Shown: positions 17,885 to 26,339 of the stretch, piece by piece
How the letters are laid out: each line of letters opens with the position of its first letter
How positions within the stretch are numbered: the stretch's first letter is position 1
From: JBDIAG01 sp963835085
GTDB taxonomy: Bacteria > Actinomycetota > Actinomycetes > Actinomycetales > CAWJMD01
Direction of reading: 5' to 3'
Assembly: GCA_963835085.1 (NCBI GenBank)
Contig: CAWIED010000001.1
Span: 1,178,001 to 1,242,000 of the forward strand
Length of the DNA stretch: 64,000 bases
Made by a program: the position numbers and the translations under genes
The notes under the pieces: generated by a model
Database searches by the model: none
Told to the model about the DNA's origin: nothing
Seen by the model: only the letters and a program-made list of their open reading frames with translations

Positions 17885-18820
17885 TCAGACGACCTGGGCC
17901 TGGCGTGAGGTCGCCCCGCGCGGCACACCAGGCAGGCCGGTGCGGCTCGTCAGATTGTCGATCACGAGCGTGAGCACCACCACGAGCAGGCTGGCGCCCA
18001 GCATGTGGGCCGCCACGAGGGCCGCCGGCAGACCGGTGAAGTACTGCAGGTAGCCGATCGCCCCCTGGGCAAGAGTGACGACCAGCAATGCGGCAACCGC
18101 GCGCCGGAGCGCCCGCGGGGCAGCCACGAGCCGTACGGCCACCACGAGTCCGACCGTGAGGCCGACGAAGACCATGACGGCATCGGCGTGCAGCCACGAC
18201 ACGGTCCGGGGGTCGAAGCCAAGCCGGGCCGGTGTCTCGGCGTCGCCGGAGTGTGGGCCCGAGCCGGTCACCACGGTGCCGAGCATCAGCACCACGGCAC
18301 CGACGACTGTGGTCAAGCGGGCGAGCCAGCGCACCTCGGAGCGGACGGCGGGCTCAGCGGGGGAGTCGGCGGCGTTGAGCCGCACCAGCGCGTGCACCGA
18401 CGCGGCGATCAGCAGCATCGAGACCAGGAAGTGCGCGGCCACCATGACGGGGTTGAGCCCGGTGAGCACCGTGATGCCGCCCAGCACCGCCTGCGTGAGC
18501 ACCAAGGCCGCCGGCACGGTGGAGACCGCCAGCAGCGCTCGCGGTCGGCCGTTGCGCATCACCGCGTGCACCCCGATGGCCAGCACCAGCAACGAGGTGA
18601 CCAGCACCACGCCGGTGAGAGTGCGGTTGCCGAACTCGATGTACTTGTGAAAGCCCTGCGCCTGGTGCACCACCGGCGTGTACGAGCCGGGCACGCACTG
18701 CGGCCAGGTGGGGCAGCCGAGCCCTGAGCCGGTCAGGCGCACGAGGCCGCCCGTCACGACGATGCCCACCTGGGCAACGACATTGAGCAGCAGCAGGCGG
18801 CGGGCGAGGGGGCTGAGCAC
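17885..18820 (-). CDS. ctaA: Heme A synthase (CtaA/COX15 family)
   Basis: Membrane monooxygenase that turns heme O, made by CtaB, into heme A. The 311-residue protein has about eight membrane helices in two homologous halves. The first extracellular loop carries the cysteine pair GLGCPTWPQC and the conserved glutamate/arginine motif KYIEFGNRTLTG. His residues that could bind heme occur as VAAHFLVSM and WLHADAVM in each half. The GTG at 18820 lies seven bases after TAGGCT. Its 5' end is ten bases from the doxX stop. The C-terminal 20 residues are polar and basic. Confidence 0.93.
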   Translation of the reverse strand: MLSPLARRLLLLNVVAQVGIVVTGGLVRLTGSGLGCPTWPQCVPGSYTPVVHQAQGFHKYIEFGNRTLTGVVLVTSLLVLAIGVHAVMRNGRPRALLAVSTVPAALVLTQAVLGGITVLTGLNPVMVAAHFLVSMLLIAASVHALVRLNAADSPAEPAVRSEVRWLARLTTVVGAVVLMLGTVVTGSGPHSGDAETPARLGFDPRTVSWLHADAVMVFVGLTVGLVVAVRLVAAPRALRRAVAALLVVTLAQGAIGYLQYFTGLPAALVAAHMLGASLLVVVLTLVIDNLTSRTGLPGVPRGATSRQAQVV

Positions 18821-18827
18821 GTCGCCC

Positions 18828-18833
18828 AGCCTA
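18828..18833 (-). promoter_or_regulatory. -10-like box before ctaA
   Basis: TAGGCT ends seven bases before the GTG of ctaA. It partly coincides with the doxX stop codon, so chance cannot be excluded. Confidence 0.35.
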
Positions 18834-19229
18834 CGCGGCGGAGCTGCCAGGCTCGCTCACGACGCCCAGCAGCGCACCGAAGACCGCCAGGTTGGCGAAG
18901 AACGCGTTGCGGTGGGCGATCACCTTCGCCGGGTCGGTCTCTGCCCAGAACCGGTGGCCGGCCAGAGTGGTGGGCACCAGCACCGCCGCCAGGGTGGCCG
19001 CGCAGAACCGGGGCTTGATGCCGAGGGCCAGACCTGCCCCGGCAACTGCCATCACGGCTCCGTTGACCATCACCAGTTCCTCGGGCTCCACCGGAACGGT
19101 GACGGGCACCTTCTCCAGCAACCCCGCAGCCAGCTGGGCCGAGCCGGCCACGTTCGAGAGCTGGTTGTACGAGCCGGCCAGGAAGACGCTCGCCAACATG
19201 GACCGCGATGCACGACGTAGAAGCGACAT
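18831..19229 (-). CDS. DoxX family membrane protein
   Basis: A 132-residue membrane protein of the DoxX family, whose members are quinone-linked or redox-associated small membrane proteins of mostly undefined role. Four hydrophobic segments are visible. The conserved region HRFWAETDPAKVIAHRNAFF is followed by NLAVFGALLG, a strong family marker. The ATG at 19229 follows TAGCGT by six bases, indicating leaderless transcription. It lies ten bases before ctaA on the same strand, so co-expression with heme A synthesis is likely. Confidence 0.85.
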   Translation of the reverse strand: MSLLRRASRSMLASVFLAGSYNQLSNVAGSAQLAAGLLEKVPVTVPVEPEELVMVNGAVMAVAGAGLALGIKPRFCAATLAAVLVPTTLAGHRFWAETDPAKVIAHRNAFFANLAVFGALLGVVSEPGSSAA

Positions 19230-19235
19230 GCCGCC

Positions 19236-19241
19236 ACGCTA
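19236..19241 (-). promoter_or_regulatory. -10 box of a leaderless promoter for doxX
   Basis: TAGCGT on the minus strand ends six bases before the ATG at 19229; no ribosome binding site is seen. Confidence 0.5.
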
Positions 19242-19330
19242 CCCACGACGTGCTGGGGCCACACCTTCGGGCGCAGCCCTTGCCGATCTTCGGGCAGCCC
19301 CGGCGCCCCCGCGCCGAACTGTCACCTTGT

Positions 19331-19367
19331 TCGCCGAGCCCTCACCAAGCTGGTGACACCTCGGCGA
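19331..19367 (-). terminator. Nested hairpin after the SorC-type regulator
   Basis: Outer arms TCGCCGAG and CTCGGCGA enclose an inner palindrome TCACCAAGCTGGTGA, separated by a three-base internal loop on each side. It starts seven bases after the regulator stop and likely ends that transcript. Confidence 0.6.
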
Positions 19368-19373
19368 GAAACG

Positions 19374-20405
19374 TCACCGTTCGACGGTCTGACGCCCGGC
19401 CCGGCCCGACGATGCATGCGGGCGGTGGAGGCCACGCTGGCCCTGGGCCTGCAACCTGGCCAGGGCAGCCAGCGCGGTCTGCTCATCGACCACCACATCG
19501 GTGGCCACGCCCGCGCGAAGGGCGCCGAGCAAGATCGGGACGCGACCCGCACCGGCCGCCACGCACAGCCTGCGCGGCATCCTGGCCAACTGCGCCGGGG
19601 TGGGGCCGGTGGCCCTGGCGTTGAGCGGGATATCGGCGTAGGTGCCGTCTTCGCGCAGGAACGTCGTGCAGACATCGCCCACCGCCCGCGCGGCGTGCAG
19701 GGCGGCCATGTCGTCCTCCCCGAGGAAGCCGCCCGCGTAGACCTGCGAGGTGATCTGGCCCTGCCAGGCGCCTACCCCGAAAACCACCAGATCGCAGGAT
19801 CTTTGCACCTCGACCACGCGCGCGATCGAGCGTTCCCGCCACACCGCGGCGCGGGTGGCGGGCTCGTCGAAGAAGGCCGGCACCGGAAAGAACACCGGCC
19901 GCGCCTCGAAGGCGTTACAGGCGCCTGCCAACAGATCGGAGACGAACTGGATCTCGGTGCTGGCCGAGTGCACTGCCCCGTTGAGCTGCACCACTCGGCT
20001 GCCGCGGGTGGGCTTGGGCACCAGGTTGTCCATCACTGCCGACATGGTCGTGCCCCAGGCAACGCCCATCGTCATGCCCGAGGTGAACCACTCGCTCAAC
20101 ATTCGCCCTGCCACCCGGGCCACTTGAAGCAGCCGGTGCCCATCACTGGCGGTCTCGCGCACGGAGACCACGCTCACCCGCACGCCGAACCGCTCGCCCA
20201 GCTCACGCGCCACGCTGCCCGTCTCTGCCTGGTCGAGCACGCTGATCCGGACGATGCCCCGATCGCGGGCCTCCTTGAGCTGGCGCGAAACGGTAGAGCG
20301 CGAGACGCCATGCCGAGCCGCAATCGCCTGCATGGTCTCCTCCTGCACGTAGTAGAGCGTCGCGACCCTGTGCAGTTCAGCCGTCGTCCAAGGGATCTCA
20401 TTCAT
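19374..20405 (-). CDS. SorC/DeoR-type sugar-binding transcriptional regulator
   Basis: A 343-residue regulator with an N-terminal winged HTH (YVQEETMQAIAARHGVSRST, then VSRQLKEARDRGIV) and a C-terminal sugar-phosphate-binding domain of the SorC type. The latter contains GMTMGVAWGTTMSAV and FGVGAWQGQITSQV. The ATG at 20405 is preferred because GGAGGAG lies nine bases upstream. The gene is divergent from glpD. A perfect palindrome, TGCACGTTCGTGCA, lies just downstream of its own likely -10 (TAAGAT at 20454-20459), suggesting autorepression. Related but longer palindromes precede glpF. I infer that it controls glycerol use, with a phosphorylated intermediate as ligand. Confidence 0.85.
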   Translation of the reverse strand: MNEIPWTTAELHRVATLYYVQEETMQAIAARHGVSRSTVSRQLKEARDRGIVRISVLDQAETGSVARELGERFGVRVSVVSVRETASDGHRLLQVARVAGRMLSEWFTSGMTMGVAWGTTMSAVMDNLVPKPTRGSRVVQLNGAVHSASTEIQFVSDLLAGACNAFEARPVFFPVPAFFDEPATRAAVWRERSIARVVEVQRSCDLVVFGVGAWQGQITSQVYAGGFLGEDDMAALHAARAVGDVCTTFLREDGTYADIPLNARATGPTPAQLARMPRRLCVAAGAGRVPILLGALRAGVATDVVVDEQTALAALARLQAQGQRGLHRPHASSGRAGRQTVER

Positions 20406-20430
20406 CTGTGCGGTCTCCTCCATCCAGGCC

Positions 20431-20444
20431 TGCACGTTCGTGCA
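20431..20444. promoter_or_regulatory. Palindromic operator between regulator and glpD
   Basis: TGCACGTTCGTGCA is a perfect 14-base palindrome. It lies 26 bases upstream of the regulator ATG, just after a minus-strand TAAGAT box. The half-site GCACG also appears in the three operators before glpF. Confidence 0.6.
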
Positions 20445-20556
20445 CAAGGGTTGATCTTACGTGCAGGTTCCGGCAGGTTGGTGTCACGCCAGGAACCCCC
20501 GGCTACGGCGCAAGCCAATCGGCAATGCAATGCGTCACACTCGAAGAGGAGACCAG

Positions 20557-22305
20557 ATGACAGCCCTCACAGTTCAATCCCGACAAGCGGCACTGGATGC
20601 GATGGCCGACGACGAGGGGCTCGACGTCCTCGTCATCGGTGGCGGAGTGACCGGCGCAGGCGCAGCCCTCGACGCCGCCACGCGCGGGCTGCGAGTCGGC
20701 ATCGTCGAGGCGCAAGACTGGGCGGCGGGCACATCGAGCCGATCGAGCAAGCTCGTGCACGGTGGCCTGCGCTATCTGCAGATGCTCGACTTCAAGCTCG
20801 TCAAGGAAGCCCTGGCCGAACGCGGCCTGCTCATCGACCGGATCGCGCCGCATCTCGTGCGCGCCGTGCCGTTCCTCTACCCGCTCAACAAGTGGTACGA
20901 GCGGCCCTACGTGGCGGCCGGCATCGGGCTCTACGACGCCCTGGCCACCATCGGCACCCGCAACCGCCAGGTGCCCACCCACCGTCACCTCTCGGAGAAG
21001 GGCGTCGAGCGAGTCTTCCCGGACATCAAGCCCGGCGCCTGCCACGGCGCCATCCGCTACTACGACGGTCAGGTGGACGATGCCCGCCTCGTCATCTCCC
21101 TGGTGCGCACCGCCGCGCAGTTCGGCGCCCTGTGCGCCAGCCGCACCGAGGTCGTCGACGTGCTCAAGAACGCCAGCGGCCGGGTGGAAGGCGCCAGGGT
21201 GCGCGACCTCGAATCCGGCGCGGAGCACACCATCAAGGCCAAGGCCATCATCAGCGCCACCGGTGTGTGGACGGAGGCCACCCAAGACCTCGTCACCTCC
21301 GACGGCGGCCTGAAAGTATTGGCCTCCAAGGGAATTCACATCGTGGTCGATCGTGACCGGATCAACGGGACGAATGGGTTCATCCTGCAGACCGAGAAGT
21401 CGGTGCTGTTCATCATCCCGTGGTCGCGGTACTGGGTCATCGGTACCACCGATACGGCCTACCACGGTGACCTCACGCACCCGGTGGCCTCGGCGGCCGA
21501 CATCGACTACGTCCTCGAGCATGCCAACACGATCCTGGCCAAGCCGCTGACTCGTGACGACGTGATCGGCACCTGGGCCGGCCTCCGCCCGCTGTTGCAG
21601 CCCGGCACCAAGAAGGGTGGCGAATCGAGTTCCACCAAGGTCTCGCGCGAGCACACGGTCACCGAGGTGGCACCCGGCCTGGTCTCCATCGCCGGAGGCA
21701 AGCTCACCACGTACCGGGTGATGGCCGAGGACGCGGTCGACTTCGCCCTGGGCAAGGAGCGGGCCGAGGAGCTACCGTCCGAGACCTCGACCACACCGTT
21801 GGTGGGGGCGGTCGGCTTTCACGCCTACGTGCGCCAGACCGACCGCATCGTCTCGAAGTACGGCTGGGACGACTTCCTCGTCGCCCACCTGCTGCACCGG
21901 TACGGGTCGTCGCTTCCGGAACTGCTGGCCATGGTCGACGAACGTCCTGACCTGGGCGAGCGGGTCAAGGGTGCGGAGGCCTACCTGCGCGCCGAGATCG
22001 TGTACGGCGTCAGGTACGAGGGTGCTCTGCACCTCGAAGACATCATGACGACCCGTACCCGGCTCACGTACGAGGTGCGCCACCACGGTCTGGCTGCCGC
22101 CGATGAGATCGCGGACCTCGCGGCGGAGGAGTTGGGCTGGGACGCAACCCGGCGCGACGCCGAGCTGGCGGCTTACCGGGAGCGTTGCGCGGCCGAAGAG
22201 GCGGCCTCGCAGGCTCCGGACGACACGCGGGCCCAGGAGGCCAGGGGCCGTCACGGTGACGTACTTGCCGACCTTCCGGGGGCGAAGGTCACCTCTCTGT
22301 CCTGA
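20557..22305 (+). CDS. glpD: Aerobic glycerol-3-phosphate dehydrogenase
   Basis: FAD enzyme at the cytoplasmic membrane that oxidises glycerol-3-phosphate to dihydroxyacetone phosphate and passes electrons to quinone. The 582-residue protein has the N-terminal FAD motif VIGGGVTGAGAALDAATRG and the signature SSRSSKLVHGGLRYLQ. Further on are LFIIPWSRYWVIGTTDT and a Rossmann-linked APGLVSIAGGKLTTYR. The C-terminal DAO_C domain extends to the end. The ATG at 20557 follows GAAGAGGAG by five bases; a longer frame upstream is non-coding. It begins the glpD-glpF-glpK series. Confidence 0.95.
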   Translation: MTALTVQSRQAALDAMADDEGLDVLVIGGGVTGAGAALDAATRGLRVGIVEAQDWAAGTSSRSSKLVHGGLRYLQMLDFKLVKEALAERGLLIDRIAPHLVRAVPFLYPLNKWYERPYVAAGIGLYDALATIGTRNRQVPTHRHLSEKGVERVFPDIKPGACHGAIRYYDGQVDDARLVISLVRTAAQFGALCASRTEVVDVLKNASGRVEGARVRDLESGAEHTIKAKAIISATGVWTEATQDLVTSDGGLKVLASKGIHIVVDRDRINGTNGFILQTEKSVLFIIPWSRYWVIGTTDTAYHGDLTHPVASAADIDYVLEHANTILAKPLTRDDVIGTWAGLRPLLQPGTKKGGESSSTKVSREHTVTEVAPGLVSIAGGKLTTYRVMAEDAVDFALGKERAEELPSETSTTPLVGAVGFHAYVRQTDRIVSKYGWDDFLVAHLLHRYGSSLPELLAMVDERPDLGERVKGAEAYLRAEIVYGVRYEGALHLEDIMTTRTRLTYEVRHHGLAAADEIADLAAEELGWDATRRDAELAAYRERCAAEEAASQAPDDTRAQEARGRHGDVLADLPGAKVTSLS

Positions 22306-22514
22306 GTTCTGACCTGGATGAGTTCAGGCCTGAGTAAGGGCGGCCCTGAGTAAAGGCAGGGCCGAGTACATGGGGTCTGAATCAACTCGGGTCTGAGCAC
22401 TGCGGGCGGCGCTCGGGGGCGTCGTCGCTTCACATGGATTCACCAACCGTGCGGGGGATCGCTAGAGATCGCCGCTCGGTCGATGCAGCACACCCAATTC
22501 CTTGCGAAGTCCCC
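22306..22514 (+). other. glpD-glpF spacer with degenerate CTGAGT repeats
   Basis: No gene is seen. Several imperfect CTGAGT repeats and small palindromes (TCAGGCCTGA at about 22326, AGGGCGGCCCT at about 22339) follow the glpD stop and may end its transcript. TAGAGAT near 22462 is a weak -10 candidate for glpF. Confidence 0.35.
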
Positions 22515-22596
22515 CAATCCGCACGCGAGACAACGCGTGCCCCCAATCTGCACGCGATCGCGCGTGCACATCAATCGGCACGCGACGACGCGTGCC
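22515..22596 (+). promoter_or_regulatory. Three tandem palindromic operators before glpF
   Basis: Palindromes lie at 22521-22540 (GCACGCG-N6-CGCGTGC), 22549-22568 (TGCACGCG-N4-CGCGTGCA) and 22577-22596 (GGCACGCG-N4-CGCGTGCC). Each is preceded by CAATC. Their centres are exactly 28 bases apart. The last ends five bases before the glpF Shine-Dalgarno sequence. They look like a multi-site operator, most likely for the SorC-type regulator. Confidence 0.75.
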
Positions 22597-22612
22597 AAGA
22601 CAGGAGTTACCC

Positions 22613-23389
22613 ATGCATGTGCTGACCGCAGCGGCGACCTCAGCGCCATCGCTGCTCACAGTGTTCATCTCGGAGACAGCAGGCACCGCAATGCTTCTCC
22701 TTCTGGGATGTGGTTCGGTCGCCACCGCCATTCTCCCTCGTGCCAAGGGCGGCAATGCCAACTTCCATATGATCACCTGGGGGTGGGGTCTCGGCGTCTT
22801 CGCCGGCGTCTACGTCGCCTATCGCTCAGGAGCCCATCTCAACCCGGCGGTGACAGTCGGTCTCCTGGCCAATGGCGCCAAGGAATACGCGCCCGGCGTC
22901 CCGGTCTCGTTTGCCTCGACCTTTACCTACTTCGGCGGCGAGTTACTCGGTGCCTTCCTCGGTGCGGTGTTGGCGTGGCTGGCTTATCGAGATCACTTCA
23001 ACGCCGAGGGCCCCGCGGCCGCGAAACTCGGAGTGTTCTCCACCGGCCCCGAGATCCGTTCGTACGCAAGCAACTTCATCACCGAGATGATCGCGACCTT
23101 CGTGCTGGTATTCGTCGTGGTGATGTTCGGCAAGACCCCCAGCGGGCTCGGCCCGTTAGCGGTCGGGTTGCTGGTGGTCGGCATCGGCATCTCACTGGGT
23201 GGCCCCACGGGGTACGCCATCAACCCGGCCCGCGACCTGGGCCCCCGAATCGCCCACGCCATCCTGCCGATCAAGGGCAAGGGCAGCAGCGACTGGAGCT
23301 ACGCCTGGGTTCCCGTGGCCGCGCCATTGGTGGGCGCAGTCCTTGCCGGACTGGCCGCCCACGCCTTTGTCGGCTGGCTTCCCAGTTAG
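22613..23389 (+). CDS. glpF: Glycerol uptake facilitator (aquaglyceroporin)
   Basis: Inner-membrane channel of the MIP family that lets glycerol enter down its gradient. The 258-residue protein has six membrane helices and both half-helix motifs: SGAHLNPAVT in the first half and YAINPARDLGPR in the second. The Asp after the second NPAR is the mark of glycerol facilitators as opposed to water channels. The ATG at 22613 follows AGGAG by six bases; earlier in-frame starts would translate the operator repeats. It precedes glpK by 127 bases. Confidence 0.95.
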   Translation: MHVLTAAATSAPSLLTVFISETAGTAMLLLLGCGSVATAILPRAKGGNANFHMITWGWGLGVFAGVYVAYRSGAHLNPAVTVGLLANGAKEYAPGVPVSFASTFTYFGGELLGAFLGAVLAWLAYRDHFNAEGPAAAKLGVFSTGPEIRSYASNFITEMIATFVLVFVVVMFGKTPSGLGPLAVGLLVVGIGISLGGPTGYAINPARDLGPRIAHAILPIKGKGSSDWSYAWVPVAAPLVGAVLAGLAAHAFVGWLPS

Positions 23390-23516
23390 GGCTCAGGTCT
23401 CGCCGCAACGGGGCACCGTCCATCAGCAGACGATTCTCAAGAACGTCTTCAACCATCCCCACTATTGCAGCTTCTACTTGGACATCCTTAGTACAACCCA
23501 CTGAAAGGACTCAACG

Positions 23517-25037
23517 ATGAGTGACAAGAAGTACGTCATGGCGATCGACCAGGGCACCACGAGCAGCCGGGCGATCATCTTCGATCACGCGGGCCAGATC
23601 GTCTCGACGGGCCAGAAGGAGCACGAGCAGATCTTCCCCAAGGCGGGCTGGGTCGAACATGACCCGGAGGAGATCTGGACGAACGTCCGCGAGGTCGTCG
23701 GGCAGGCTTTGACGACCAAGGACATCTCTCCCTCAGACCTCGCCGCCGTGGGTATCACCAATCAGCGTGAGACGGCCGTGGTCTGGGACAAGAACACCGG
23801 CAAGCCGGTGTACAACGCGGTCGTGTGGCAGGACACCCGCACGATGAAGATCGTCGAAGACCTCGGTGGCGAAGAGGGCGCCGACAAGTACCAGAAGATC
23901 GTCGGGCTGCCGCTGGCCACCTACTTCACCGGCCCCAAGGTCACCTGGATCCTCGACAACGTCGAGGGGGCGCGCGAGCGGGCCGAGGCTGGTGACCTGC
24001 TGATGGGCACCACCGACTCGTGGGTGCTGTGGAATCTCACCGGCGGCGTCAACGGCGGCCTGCACATCACCGACGTCACCAATGCCTCCCGCACGATGCT
24101 GATGAACATCGACACTCTCGACTGGAACGAGAGCATCTGCAACGACATGCGGATCCCGGTCTCGATGCTGCCCGAGATCCGTTCGTCCTCAGAGGTTTAC
24201 GGCGTGGGCCGGGCTGGGCGTCCGCTGGAGGACGTGCCGATCGCGGGCATCCTGGGCGACCAGCAGGCAGCCACCTTCGGGCAGGCCTGTTTCGAGAAGG
24301 GCATGGCCAAGAACACCTACGGCACCGGATGTTTCCTGCTGCTCAACACCGGCACCCAGCCCGTGCGCAGCGAGAACGGACTGCTCACCACCGTCTGCTA
24401 CAAGATCGGCGACCAGGACGCGGTGTACGCACTGGAGGGTTCCATCGCGGTGGCGGGTTCGCTGGTGCAGTGGATTCGCGACAACATCAACCTGATCACC
24501 GACGCCAAGGAGATCGAGGGCCTCGCGGCCGAGGTGGACGACAACGGCGGGGCCTACTTCGTCCCGGCGTTCTCGGGACTGTTCGCTCCCTACTGGCGTT
24601 CGGACGCCCGTGGGGCGCTCGTGGGGCTCACCCGGTATGTGAACAAGAAGCACCTGGCACGCGCCGTGCTGGAGTCGGTGGCGTTCCAGACCCGTGACGT
24701 GGTGGAGGCGATGAACGCCGACTCGGGCGTTGCGCTGTCGGAGCTCAAGGTCGACGGCGGCATGGTGGTCAACAACCTGCTCATGCAGTTCCAGGCCGAC
24801 CAGCTCGGCGTGCCGGTGGTGCGTCCCCAGGTGGCCGAGACCACCGCGTTGGGGGCCGCCTACGCCGCCGGTATCGCGGTCGGGTTCTGGAAGGGCGAGC
24901 AGGACGTCATCGACAACTGGGCCGAAGGCAAGCGCTGGGAGCCCGAGATGGACGACGACGAGCGGGCCCGGCTCTACCGCAACTGGAAGAAGGCCGTCGA
25001 CCGCACGCTCGACTGGGTGGACGACGACGTCAACTGA
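23517..25037 (+). CDS. glpK: Glycerol kinase
   Basis: Phosphorylates incoming glycerol to glycerol-3-phosphate, the substrate of GlpD, and so traps it. The 506-residue product has the FGGY-kinase N-terminal phosphate motif AIDQGTTSSRAIIFD. GITNQRETAVVWD and the substrate region AVVWQDTRT follow, then the adenosine motif KVDGGMVVNNLLMQFQAD. GAAAGG precedes the ATG. Full length and all catalytic regions are intact. A long hairpin after the gene closes the operon. Confidence 0.97.
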   Translation: MSDKKYVMAIDQGTTSSRAIIFDHAGQIVSTGQKEHEQIFPKAGWVEHDPEEIWTNVREVVGQALTTKDISPSDLAAVGITNQRETAVVWDKNTGKPVYNAVVWQDTRTMKIVEDLGGEEGADKYQKIVGLPLATYFTGPKVTWILDNVEGARERAEAGDLLMGTTDSWVLWNLTGGVNGGLHITDVTNASRTMLMNIDTLDWNESICNDMRIPVSMLPEIRSSSEVYGVGRAGRPLEDVPIAGILGDQQAATFGQACFEKGMAKNTYGTGCFLLLNTGTQPVRSENGLLTTVCYKIGDQDAVYALEGSIAVAGSLVQWIRDNINLITDAKEIEGLAAEVDDNGGAYFVPAFSGLFAPYWRSDARGALVGLTRYVNKKHLARAVLESVAFQTRDVVEAMNADSGVALSELKVDGGMVVNNLLMQFQADQLGVPVVRPQVAETTALGAAYAAGIAVGFWKGEQDVIDNWAEGKRWEPEMDDDERARLYRNWKKAVDRTLDWVDDDVN

Positions 25038-25078
25038 CGTCTGAGGGTTCGATCCACCTGAGGGTTCGACCCACCTGA

Positions 25079-25121
25079 CACAGCCGCCGGCTCCGCAACG
25101 TTTTGCGGGCCGGCGGCTGTG
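25079..25121. terminator. Bidirectional terminator between glpK and the phosphatase gene
   Basis: Twelve-base arms CACAGCCGCCGG and CCGGCGGCTGTG with an inner CCGCAA/TTGCGG stem. It lies between convergent genes. Just before it, about 19 bases (TGAGGGTTCGA followed by CCACC) are repeated in tandem. Confidence 0.8.
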
Positions 25122-25137
25122 CTGTCAGAGCTGGAGC

Positions 25138-25791
25138 TCAGGATTCCGACGGCTCCAAGGGCAGTTCGGGACCATGGTTCCAGGCGAGGATGGCCGGCTG
25201 TTCCCGGTAGAAGCCCAGCACGCTGACCGATCCTGCGTCCAAGGTGATGGCGGCCCCGAAGCGCGGTGCCATCCGGAGGAACACGGCGGTGAGAATGCGC
25301 AGGTAGTGGCCGTGGGCGATGAGGGCGACGTCGCCGACCTCCATGGCCGGCAGCACCCGGGTGAGCACCCGCGAGGCGCGGGCCGCCACTTCTTCCACCG
25401 TCTCACCGGGGGTTTCGCCCCTGATCACACCGTGCGTGAAGGCCGACCAGTTGTACCCGAGGTCCTTGCGGATGTCTTTGGTGCGCCGGCCTTCGTAGCC
25501 GCCGTAGTCCCACTCCACCAGCAACGGGTCGATGTCCGCCTTCAGGCCGGCCAGCTCCGCCGTGCGCCGCGCCCGCTGCAACGGCGAGGAGAGAATGAGC
25601 TTGAAGTCATAACCCGTGACGAGAGCGCCGGCCGCGCGGGCGAGATCTTCCCCGCGGGGCGTCAACGGGATGTCGGTGAGGCCGGTGTGCTGGCCCGACT
25701 TCGACCAGGCGGTCTCGCCATGCCGAAGCAGCACGAGTTTGCCGCCGGGGTTATCGGGGGCTGGGCGATCTGGCAGCGGGTCGTGGGTCAC
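25138..25791 (-). CDS. Histidine phosphatase family protein
   Basis: A phosphatase of the phosphoglycerate-mutase-like superfamily, 217 residues. The catalytic motif LVLLRHGETAWSKSGQHTG supplies the phospho-accepting His. LSSPLQRARRTAEL provides the second Arg, EWDYGGYEG the acid, and LIAHGHYLRIL the second His. Substrates vary widely in this family, so none is assigned; an acid phosphatase is as likely as a mutase. The GTG at 25791 follows TAACGT by seven bases, which fixes the start as leaderless. It converges with glpK. Confidence 0.85.
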   Translation of the reverse strand: MTHDPLPDRPAPDNPGGKLVLLRHGETAWSKSGQHTGLTDIPLTPRGEDLARAAGALVTGYDFKLILSSPLQRARRTAELAGLKADIDPLLVEWDYGGYEGRRTKDIRKDLGYNWSAFTHGVIRGETPGETVEEVAARASRVLTRVLPAMEVGDVALIAHGHYLRILTAVFLRMAPRFGAAITLDAGSVSVLGFYREQPAILAWNHGPELPLEPSES

Positions 25792-25798
25792 GGGTGCA

Positions 25799-25804
25799 AC
25801 GTTA
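25799..25804 (-). promoter_or_regulatory. -10 box of a leaderless promoter for the histidine phosphatase
   Basis: TAACGT on the minus strand ends seven bases before the GTG at 25791; no ribosome binding site. Confidence 0.55.
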
Positions 25805-25962
25805 GTGCCCTGGCGATCGCTATGGTTGAGGTCTGCTGAAGGTCCCGGATCATCCGGCCGAGGGCATAGACAGCGGGCGCTCATTCGAGCGGCCCCGAGG
25901 CAACGTCGCCGCTTCCCTTGTAGTGAAACCATCCTTTGCACACATAGTTGGAGCACGTTCGC

Positions 25963-26235
25963 ATGATTCGCAAGACCGCCGCCGGCACGTCCCGCAAGCT
26001 CACCTTCGTCCTGCCCGCTACCGAGCCCGCGGGCCGCGTGAGCGTGGTGGGCGACTTCAACGGCTGGACGCCCGGCGTCCACGAGCTGCGCAAGCGCAGC
26101 AACGGAACCCGCAGCGTGTCGGTGCAGGTGCCTAAGGGCAGCACCGTGACGTTCCGCTACCTCGGTGAGGACGGGGTCTGGTTCGACGACCCCGAGGCCC
26201 AGCTCACCGACGACGGTGGGCTGCTCGCCGTCTGA
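25963..26235 (+). CDS. Small isoamylase-type early-set (CBM48-like) domain protein
   Basis: A 90-residue protein consisting only of an immunoglobulin-like early-set domain as found in AMPK-beta, isoamylase and glycogen-branching enzymes. The segment VSVVGDFNGWTPGVHELRKR has the conserved Trp and Asn used for glycan contact. It continues with TFRYLGEDGVWFDDPEA. No catalytic domain is attached. It might bind glycogen or act as an interaction module. The ATG at 25963 is preferred, with GGAG nine bases before it; a TTG 15 bases earlier is possible. It is divergent from the phosphatase and followed by an ftsH-type gene. Confidence 0.8.
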   Translation: MIRKTAAGTSRKLTFVLPATEPAGRVSVVGDFNGWTPGVHELRKRSNGTRSVSVQVPKGSTVTFRYLGEDGVWFDDPEAQLTDDGGLLAV

Positions 26236-26339
26236 CGCGGCCGGCTCACAGGGTGCGCCCTGGCAGGTCTCAGGCCTGGGGGTGATACTTCACAGGAGGC
26301 GAGTCAGCACTCTCGCCTCTCGTGAAGGAGATGGTCGTC

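Noticed and set aside
19353..21356. Long plus-strand frame of 667 codons across the regulator and glpD start
   Set aside because: It is antisense to the SorC-type gene and out of frame with glpD, low in complexity (Arg/His/Gly) and matches no family.
22502..22612. Upstream ATG extending glpF by 37 codons
   Set aside because: It would translate the operator repeats; the ATG at 22613 has a well-placed AGGAG and starts the conserved protein.
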